61,728 bases of DNA from Bacteroidia bacterium (GTDB taxonomy: Bacteria; Bacteroidota; Bacteroidia; NS11-12g; UBA9320): contig JAEPQQ010000004.1 of the NCBI GenBank assembly GCA_017640445.1, positions 49,276 to 111,003 of the forward strand. Reading direction: 5' to 3'. The notes under the pieces were generated by a model. It was not told the origin of the DNA. It made no database searches and was given only the letters and a program-made list of their open reading frames with translations. The number at the start of each line of letters is the position of its first letter. Position 1 is the first letter of the stretch. Shown piece after piece: positions 1 to 4,651 of the stretch. The position numbers and the translations under genes are program-made.

Positions 1-31
1 AAATGATTGCGTAGAACGGTTTCACCTTTGA
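1..31 (+). promoter_or_regulatory. Promoter/operator of the rtcB operon (P1, cut by window edge)
   Basis: A TTGCG half-site (7-11) lies exactly 20 bases upstream of the TTTG of a Bacteroidota-type -7 box (CACCTTTG, 23-30), and the rtcB ATG follows 21 bases later. Positions 3-34 match 3967-3998 at 24 of 32 bases with no gap, so this is a conserved regulatory module used twice in the locus. At the second copy the half-site belongs to an inverted repeat CGCAA-N5-TTGCG; the left half here would fall outside the window. No -33 TTG can be seen for the same reason. Confidence 0.6.
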
Positions 32-42
32 ATTGAAATTAA

Positions 43-1934
<1,892 letters not shown>

Positions 1935-2186
1935 GTAACCAGCTAAGGGTCGAGGTCTTTAAGCTGGATGTCAAAAAACAGGAAAACCCGTGACCCTGGC
2001 TTATGGAAATAAGGGTGTTCGCAAGAAAATCACCACTTTTGTAAAACAACGAATGAGAAACCTTCGAATAAATATAGAAAGTCAGGAACCCAAACATCAG
2101 TTTAGAGCCTCGCTGTTAAACTGTATTGGGAATACTGGGTGCCATAAGGTAATGGACGAATAACGAATTTGAACAACCGAAATGAA
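1935..2186 (+). ncRNA. Structured 3' region of the rtcB transcript, candidate non-coding RNA
   Basis: 252 bases without a credible gene between the 170-residue protein and the terminator. It holds many short perfect hairpins: CCAGCT (1939-1944) with AGCTGG (1972-1977); CTTAT and ATAAG around a GGAA tetraloop near 2001-2014; GGTG with CACC near 2015-2035; CAGTTTA (2098-2104) with TAAACTG (2117-2123); and GTATT (2123-2127) with AATAC (2131-2135). I found no T-loop or anticodon arm. Density of pairing suggests a structured RNA co-transcribed with rtcB and released or protected by the terminator. Function is unknown, and covariation is needed to decide. Confidence 0.4.
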
Positions 2187-2216
2187 AGCGCCCAACCACA
2201 GTTGGGCGCTTTTTTT
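2187..2216 (+). terminator. Intrinsic terminator of the rtcB operon
   Basis: Perfect 10-bp stem AGCGCCCAAC / GTTGGGCGCT with a CACA loop, followed by six T. It ends the transcript that starts at the promoter upstream of rtcB. Confidence 0.92.
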
Positions 2217-2352
2217 ATGCTATAAACAACCAGGAAACTAAAAAATGAAAACGAACAAGAACATATAGGAGATAGTTGAAATCGGAATTCAATTGGGAGA
2301 CAGACAGTTGCAGATTACGCAAAAGACCTACCAAAAGTGGGGTGGCTGAATA

Positions 2353-2370
2353 GTGTCCAAAATTTGACAC
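2353..2370 (+). promoter_or_regulatory. Inverted repeat upstream of the array promoter, possible operator
   Basis: GTGTC-N8-GACAC, an AT-centred near-palindrome about 40 bases upstream of the -33 element of the array promoter. Size and position fit a dimeric activator or repressor site. No regulator gene in the window can be assigned to it. The rest of 2217-2400 holds no gene and no other clear signal. Confidence 0.35.
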
Positions 2371-2407
2371 AACTGACTGATAATCAATAAATTAAATAAA
2401 AAATTTC

Positions 2408-2438
2408 TTGCATAATTAAAAAAGGTGTTTCATCTTTG
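2408..2438 (+). promoter_or_regulatory. Promoter of the leader RNA and tRNA array (P2)
   Basis: TTG (2408-2410), a 20-base spacer, then CATCTTTG (2431-2438), close to the Bacteroidota housekeeping pattern TTTG-N19-TAnnTTTG. The GGTnTTTCAyCTTTG part resembles the rtcB promoter (GGTTTCACCTTTG). It is the only promoter-like signal before the array. Confidence 0.6.
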
Positions 2439-2544
2439 CCGCAGAGAAATTTAAAAAAGACGAAAGTCATGAGAATGATAAAATTAATGTATAGGATTTG
2501 GAAACGCTCGCAGGGTAACCCCGTATCGAGCCAACCGAATTATG

Positions 2545-2559
2545 TGCTCTTTGGAAAAC
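2545..2559 (+). promoter_or_regulatory. boxA-like antitermination element in the array leader
   Basis: TGCTCTTTGGAAAAC resembles the rrn boxA element (TGCTCTTTAACA in E. coli, GTTCTTTGAAAAC-type in many other bacteria), bound by NusB/NusE to let polymerase pass terminators in stable-RNA operons. A second copy of the same type occurs at 4016-4028 after the other promoter. The match is by eye; the same bases can form a hairpin. Confidence 0.4.
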
Positions 2560-2618
2560 CAAGGTGGAGGAGATTAATGCGTACTTAAGTGAATTAAAAA
2601 CACGTAGAATATAGTAGA

Positions 2619-2646
2619 AGCATCTCCTCACCGAGATGCTTTTTTT
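2619..2646 (+). terminator. Intrinsic terminator or attenuator in front of the tRNA array
   Basis: Perfect 8-bp stem AGCATCTC / GAGATGCT, loop CTCACC, then seven T. The first tRNA begins at 2659 with no room for a promoter between, so this acts as a barrier that read-through or antitermination must overcome. Confidence 0.85.
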
Positions 2647-2658
2647 ATGCGCAAAAAA

Positions 2659-2745
2659 GGAAGGGCAAGCCAATTGGCGGTGGCCACGGTCTTGAAAACC
2701 GTTCGGAGTTAACGACTCGTGTGGGTTCAACTCCCACTCCTTCCG
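2659..2745 (+). tRNA. tRNA-Ser(TGA), array unit 1
   Basis: Full type II cloverleaf: 7-bp acceptor GGAAGGG / TCCTTCC, D stem GCC/GGC, anticodon arm ACGGT-CTTGAAA-ACCGT with anticodon TGA (2693-2695), long variable arm, T arm GTGGG-TTCAACT-CCCAC, discriminator G. CA follows the discriminator. The long variable arm and G73 fit serine identity. First and most canonical member of the array. Confidence 0.9.
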
Positions 2746-2764
2746 CAGATAATCATGAAAGATA

Positions 2765-2820
2765 GACAAGGTGGCTGACTGGCAGATCCGCTTTTGTGAG
2801 TTCAGTTCTCATCCTTGTCT
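2765..2820 (+). tRNA. tRNA-like unit 2 lacking the entire anticodon arm
   Basis: Acceptor GACAAGG / CCTTGTC (7 bp) and T arm GTGAG-TTCAGTT-CTCAT are intact, but only 24 bases separate them. They contain a Leu-type D-arm sequence (TGGCTGACTGGCAGATCCGC) and then TTTT. Compared with unit 14, tRNA-Leu(TAG), the D arm and the CTTTTGnGAG junction align and the missing piece is exactly the anticodon stem-loop. CA follows the discriminator T. It cannot decode. It may be a degenerate copy, or a minihelix substrate, decoy or sensor; the preserved acceptor and T arm argue against simple decay. Confidence 0.65.
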
Positions 2821-2825
2821 CAATT

Positions 2826-2908
2826 GGAAGCATTGAGCAATTGGTTGGCTCGCCAGACTGTAAATCTGGTCTCGTTTGAGCATGTAGGTTCGAGTCCTAC
2901 TGCTTCCA
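2826..2908 (+). tRNA. tRNA-Tyr(GTA), array unit 3
   Basis: Acceptor GGAAGCA / TGCTTCC, D arm GAGC..GCTC, anticodon arm CCAGA-CTGTAAA-TCTGG with GTA at 2860-2862, a long variable region, T arm GTAGG-TTCGAGT-CCTAC, discriminator A, then CA. All stems pair perfectly. Only three bases separate it from the CA end of unit 2, so the array must be cut from one precursor. Confidence 0.93.
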
Positions 2909-2912
2909 CAAC

Positions 2913-2974
2913 AGCACTGTGGCATGGCCGAACTCCAACTGTCTCTTGGAGTTTTCTCAGGGAGAACAGTGTTG
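2913..2974 (+). tRNA. Degenerate tRNA-like unit 4 with an Asp(GTC) anticodon arm and no T loop
   Basis: An 8-bp closing stem AGCACTGT / ACAGTGTT (one G-T) ends in G then CA like its neighbours. Inside are a stub hairpin GGC-ATG-GCC in place of the D arm, a long 8-bp anticodon stem AACTCCAA / TTGGAGTT with loop CTGTCTC (anticodon GTC, 2941-2943), and a hairpin TTCTC-AGG-GAGAA in place of the T arm. The TTCrAnT loop is absent, so a normal elbow cannot form. The long anticodon stem suggests selection on that arm. Whether it is charged is doubtful. Confidence 0.55.
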
Positions 2975-2977
2975 CAG

Positions 2978-3049
2978 CTGGGAAGATAACGGTGGTTGTT
3001 TACCCGCCTTGGACGCGGGAGGTCGCAGGTTCGAATCCTGCTTCCCAGA
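2978..3049 (+). tRNA. tRNA-Pro(TGG), array unit 5
   Basis: Acceptor CTGGGAA / TTCCCAG with C1-G72 as usual for bacterial tRNA-Pro, anticodon arm CCCGC-CTTGGAC-GCGGG with TGG at 3010-3012, T arm GCAGG-TTCGAAT-CCTGC, discriminator A, then CA. The D stem is short (TAA/TTA). One base separates it from the CA of unit 4. Confidence 0.9.
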
Positions 3050-3052
3050 CAG

Positions 3053-3124
3053 TGCCCTGTGGTGTAACTGGAAACATGTGAGATTTCGACTCTCGTGACA
3101 CGGGTTCGACTCCTGTCAGGGCAA
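3053..3124 (+). tRNA. tRNA-Arg(TCG), array unit 6
   Basis: Acceptor TGCCCTG / CAGGGCA (T1-A72), D arm GTGT-AACTGGAA-ACAT, anticodon arm TGAGA-TTTCGAC-TCTCG with TCG at 3086-3088, T arm ACGGG-TTCGACT-CCTGT, discriminator A, then CA. T1-A72 and the GGTGTAAnnGG D arm recall tRNA-Gln, yet the anticodon reads an arginine codon. Its body is nearly identical to unit 13, which has a different anticodon arm. Confidence 0.85.
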
Positions 3125-3129
3125 CACAT

Positions 3130-3201
3130 TGAGGTATAACTCAGCGGTAGAGTATCCGGCTGTTAACCGGAAAGTCTTGGGTTCGAATCCCAATACCTCA
3201 G
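3130..3201 (+). tRNA. tRNA-Asn(GTT), array unit 7
   Basis: Acceptor TGAGGTA / TACCTCA, D arm ACTC-AGCGGTA-GAGT, anticodon arm TCCGG-CTGTTAA-CCGGA with GTT at 3162-3164, T arm TTGGG-TTCGAAT-CCCAA, discriminator G, then CA. The body is shared almost base for base with units 9 (Lys) and 11 (Arg), which differ in the whole anticodon arm. Confidence 0.93.
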
Positions 3202-3204
3202 CAT

Positions 3205-3275
3205 AGTTCGGTGGTGTAATGGAAGCATCGGAGGCTCCAACCCTCAAGGTGCGGGTTCGAGTCCTGCCCGAACTG
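3205..3275 (+). tRNA. tRNA-Trp(CCA), array unit 8
   Basis: Acceptor AGTTCGG / CCGAACT (A1-T72), discriminator G, both as in bacterial tRNA-Trp. Anticodon stem GAGG/CCTC with loop CTCCAAC, CCA at 3237-3239; the fifth stem pair is a G-A mismatch. T arm GCGGG-TTCGAGT-CCTGC; CA follows. The D arm is of the same GGTGTAAnGG type as units 6, 10, 12 and 13. Confidence 0.88.
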
Positions 3276-3280
3276 CAATA

Positions 3281-3355
3281 TGAGGTATAACTCAACGGTA
3301 GAGTACCATGCTTTTAACATGGGAGTTCTGGGTTCGAATCCCAGTGCCTCAACCA
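3281..3355 (+). tRNA. tRNA-Lys(TTT), array unit 9, the only unit with encoded CCA
   Basis: Acceptor TGAGGTA / TGCCTCA (one T-G), D arm ACTC-AACGGTA-GAGT, anticodon arm CCATG-CTTTTAA-CATGG with TTT at 3313-3315, T arm CTGGG-TTCGAAT-CCCAG, discriminator A (3352) and a full CCA (3353-3355). T1-A72 is atypical for bacterial tRNA-Lys. The next unit starts at the following base. Confidence 0.9.
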
Positions 3356-3435
3356 TCCCCCGTGGTGTAATTGGTAAACACAAGGTGCACTTTCTAAGGT
3401 GTTTCGTGCTATAGGTTCGAATCCTTTCGGGGCAA
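3356..3435 (+). tRNA. Irregular tRNA-Arg(TCT)-like unit 10
   Basis: 80 bases. Acceptor TCCCCCG / CGGGGCA has a C-C mismatch at the second pair. D arm GTGT..ACAC is good. The anticodon arm has only four pairs (GCAC 3387-3390 / GTGT 3399-3402) around an eight-base loop TTTCTAAG with TCT at 3393-3395, then a long unpaired variable region. The T stem ATAGG/CCTTT has one mismatch; CA follows the discriminator A. An alternative AAACAC/GTGTTT pairing would disrupt the anticodon arm. Function as a decoding tRNA is uncertain. Confidence 0.65.
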
Positions 3436-3441
3436 CAAAAA

Positions 3442-3513
3442 TGAGGTGTAACTCAATGGCAGAGTAACGTGTTCCTAACACGTAAGTTCTGGGTTCGAAT
3501 CCCGGTACCTCAG
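3442..3513 (+). tRNA. tRNA-Arg(CCT), array unit 11
   Basis: Acceptor TGAGGTG / TACCTCA, D arm ACTC..GAGT, anticodon arm ACGTG-TTCCTAA-CACGT with CCT at 3474-3476, T arm CTGGG-TTCGAAT-CCCGG, discriminator G followed by CG. Same body as the Asn and Lys units 7 and 9, with a completely different but fully paired anticodon stem. Confidence 0.9.
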
Positions 3514-3520
3514 CGCAGCC

Positions 3521-3598
3521 AACCCTGTGGTGTAATGGCAAACACAAGGAGGGCCTCGACGGTCTTTCGTGATATAGGTTCGAATCCTGTCAGGGCTG
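3521..3598 (+). tRNA. Irregular tRNA-like unit 12, anticodon CGA (Ser) or undefined
   Basis: Acceptor AACCCTG / CAGGGCT has an A-C mismatch at the second pair, as unit 10 has C-C; a perfect partner AGCC-CTG would exist if the two A (3521-3522) were skipped from 3517. D arm GTGT..ACAC, anticodon arm AGGGC-CTCGACG-GTCTT with two G-T pairs and C at position 37 (anticodon CGA, 3557-3559), T arm ATAGG-TTCGAAT-CCTGT, discriminator G. Closely related to unit 10 around the variable region (TTTCGTGnTATAGG). Decoding ability is uncertain. Confidence 0.6.
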
Positions 3599-3635
3599 CT
3601 ATTGATGCGAATGGTTTATGGTTCGTGTCGAACAC

Positions 3636-3707
3636 TGCCCTGTGGTGTAACCGGAAACATACGGGATTTCTACTCTTGTGAAGCGGGTTCGAATCCTGTC
3701 AGGGCTA
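3636..3707 (+). tRNA. tRNA-Arg(TCT), array unit 13
   Basis: Acceptor TGCCCTG / CAGGGCT with a T-T mismatch at the terminal pair, D arm GTGT-AACCGGAA-ACAT, anticodon arm CGGGA-TTTCTAC-TCTTG with TCT at 3669-3671, T arm GCGGG-TTCGAAT-CCTGT, discriminator A then CA. Body close to unit 6. The spacer 3599-3635 before it contains a small hairpin GTTCG-TGT-CGAAC and nothing else I recognise. Confidence 0.82.
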
Positions 3708-3752
3708 CAAAACATATGGAAGAAACTCCGGTAGGCGTACGATCCGGTTTAT

Positions 3753-3826
3753 GCAGAAGTGGCGGAATAGGCAGACGCTCCTGGTTTAGACCCAGGCTTT
3801 TGAGAGTTCGAATCTCTCCTTCTGTA
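3753..3826 (+). tRNA. tRNA-Leu(TAG) with a short variable loop, array unit 14
   Basis: Acceptor GCAGAAG / CTTCTGT, Leu-type D arm GCG-GAATAGGCAGA-CGC, perfect anticodon arm CCTGG-TTTAGAC-CCAGG with TAG at 3787-3789, T arm GAGAG-TTCGAAT-CTCTC, discriminator A, CA. The variable region is only CTTTT, whereas bacterial tRNA-Leu normally has a long variable arm. Unit 2 is a relative without the anticodon arm. The spacer 3710-3752 shows no further tRNA. Confidence 0.88.
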
Positions 3827-3861
3827 CATGGTCATTGCAAAACGAAGTAGTGACAACACTT

Positions 3862-3934
3862 GGAATGGTAGCAAAGGCGGTCAATGCGGCGGTTTGAAGC
3901 ACCGAAGATATAGGTTCGATTCCTATCCATTCCG
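3862..3934 (+). tRNA. tRNA-Phe(GAA)-like, array unit 15
   Basis: Acceptor GGAATGG / CCATTCC, D stem GCA/TGC, anticodon arm CGGT-TTGAAGC-ACCG with GAA at 3896-3898 (four good pairs, fifth G-A), T arm ATAGG-TTCGATT-CCTAT, discriminator G then CA. G73 is unusual, since bacterial tRNA-Phe has A73. Last member of the compact array; the second promoter follows within 30 bases. Confidence 0.82.
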
Positions 3935-3960
3935 CAAGGTGATGAATGAAAATTTCACTA

Positions 3961-3997
3961 CGCAAGATGATTGCGCAGTTGGGTTTCTATTTTGAAT
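3961..3997 (+). promoter_or_regulatory. Second copy of the rtcB-type promoter/operator (P3)
   Basis: An inverted repeat CGCAA-GATGA-TTGCG (3961-3975) is followed, 20 bases from TTGCG, by TTTG (3991-3994). Positions 3967-3998 match 3-34 of the rtcB promoter at 24 of 32 bases without gaps. A -33 TTG at the usual distance is missing, which fits an activator-dependent promoter with the inverted repeat as operator. It should drive the interrupted tRNAs and perhaps the TerD/finger gene. Confidence 0.6.
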
Positions 3998-4015
3998 CAT
4001 CAAACCATGAAAGAA

Positions 4016-4028
4016 GTTCTTTGAAAAC
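4016..4028 (+). promoter_or_regulatory. boxA-like element in the P3 leader
   Basis: GTTCTTTGAAAAC matches the boxA form found in many rRNA leaders and parallels the element in the array leader at 2545-2559. The same bases sit in a hairpin AAGTT-CTTTGAA-AACTT (4014-4030) that looks like an anticodon arm with TTG. Both readings are by eye. Confidence 0.4.
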
Positions 4029-4090
4029 TTGGTTGTTTAACGACTCTTGCCATCTCATTAAGATGTATGGAGTTGATAATCAACCATTAT

Positions 4091-4285
4091 GAGGCAGTAG
4101 CTCAGAGGGTAGAGCAGTTGAAGATAGTTTATTAATTACCACTCGAACTACCGGTCAAACCGCACTTACTTCGCAATCTCAGATAAGCTGAAAACTTAAA
4201 GTGTAGTCATTACCGGCTTGGTCAAAATGAATTTACTCCATCTGTGTTAACCAGCCGGTCGTGGGTTCGAGTCCCACCTGCCTCA
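4091..4285 (+). tRNA. Interrupted tRNA-Asn(GTT) with a ~122-base insertion in the anticodon loop
   Basis: 5' part: acceptor GAGGCAG (4091-4097), TA, D arm GCTC-AGAGGGTA-GAGC, anticodon 5' strand GTTG (4117-4120). 3' part: loop GTGTTAA (GTT at 4246-4248), CAGC (4252-4255), variable CGGTC, T arm GTGGG-TTCGAGT-CCCAC, acceptor CTGCCTC, discriminator A. Joining A4121 to G4244 would restore a seven-base loop with T33 and GTT. The insertion folds: AGAT (4122-4125) pairs with ATCT (4240-4243) at its ends, and ACTA/TAGT, CGGT/ACCG and CACTT/AAGTG give a three-way junction. It is too short for a group I intron. Exact splice points are inferred. Confidence 0.65.
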
Positions 4286-4288
4286 CTT

Positions 4289-4484
4289 ATCTCCTTAGCA
4301 TAAACGGAAGTGCTGTGGTAAAAGATTACGAGACCACGGAGTGATTGGATGATGTTGTTAACGACACGCTTGTTAATGAATAGAGTTTGCAGAAGCACCG
4401 AAACGAATTTCAAAGTAGGGAAGCGCATTTAGAGCCAATCTGCTCGCCTAAGCGAGAGTGCCAGTTCGAGTCTGGCAGGAGATA
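4289..4484 (+). tRNA. Interrupted tRNA-Leu(TAG) with type II variable arm
   Basis: Acceptor ATCTCCT (4289-4295) / AGGAGAT (4477-4483), D arm GCAT-AAACGGAA-GTGC, variable arm CTCGC-CTAA-GCGAG (4443-4456), T arm GCCAG-TTCGAGT-CTGGC, discriminator A and CA. The 3' side reads TTTAGAG-CCAAT (anticodon TAG, 4430-4432), and the matching stem ATTGG lies at 4344-4348, so about 79 bases (4349-4427) interrupt the loop. A further hairpin GTGGT..ACCAC (4315-4337) is inserted between the D and anticodon stems. CGCTT/AAGCG closes most of the intron. The splice sites and the choice of ATTGG as stem are inferred. Confidence 0.55.
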
Positions 4485-4651
4485 CAACGCGGTCAATAAA
4501 GGCTTACTCCTAGGTTCGATTCCTACATTTCATGGTATGTAGCCTTTAGATTACCGCACAATTTGAGGTCAATTGTTTCTTACTACAACCCAACTTTTAA
4601 CCAGTTTAAGAAGCAAGATTACCTCTTTTGTTAACAACTAAATAAACTAAA

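Larger units (their letters stand above)
2445..2646 (+). ncRNA. Leader RNA of the tRNA array with boxA-like element and terminator
   Basis: About 200 bases run from the promoter to an intrinsic terminator that lies only 12 bases before the first tRNA. The leader contains a boxA-like stretch (2545-2559) and a hairpin CTTTGG-AAAA-CCAAGG. An open frame 2469-2588 could encode a very basic 39-residue peptide, but it spans the boxA-like element and hairpin and has no supporting start signal, so I treat the leader as non-coding. Arrangement implies that the tRNAs are made by read-through past the terminator. Confidence 0.5.
4005..4535 (+). ncRNA. P3 transcript: leader, two interrupted tRNAs and an orphan T arm closed by a long-range stem
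   Basis: CCATGAAA at 4005-4012, just after the expected start of transcription, is perfectly complementary to TTTCATGG at 4528-4535. The latter follows an orphan T arm (TAGG-TTCGATT-CCTA, 4511-4525). The enclosed region holds a boxA-like element, hairpins CATCT/AGATG and GTTGA/TCAAC (about 4050-4085), and the two interrupted tRNAs. The closing stem resembles the processing stalks of rRNA precursors; alternatively it is the acceptor stem of a vestigial third tRNA. No terminator is evident before the gene at 4652. Confidence 0.4.

Noticed and set aside
2469..2588. 39-residue basic leader peptide
   Set aside because: The frame spans the boxA-like element and a hairpin, has no ribosome-binding site and shows no family or coding signal. 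It may still be a leader peptide, but non-coding is simpler.
4014..4030. Complete tRNA-Gln(TTG) formed with the orphan T arm
   Set aside because: The anticodon-like hairpin exists, but no D arm follows and the variable region would be ~480 bases. A boxA-like element explains the same bases equally well, so it was not called a tRNA.
4122..4427. Group I introns in the interrupted tRNAs
   Set aside because: The insertions are ~122 and ~79 bases, well below group I size, with no recognisable P3-P8 core or terminal omega-G context. No homing endonuclease frame is present.
2467..4428. Protein-coding frames across the tRNA array on both strands
   Set aside because: They run through several tRNA genes, start and end at unrelated points and have translations shaped by tRNA T-arm sequence (repeated GFEPR-like strings on the minus strand).
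4005..4535. tmRNA
   Set aside because: The tRNA parts have normal D stems and anticodon arms, and there is no Ala-type G-U acceptor pair, no tag reading frame and no pseudoknot string typical of tmRNA.
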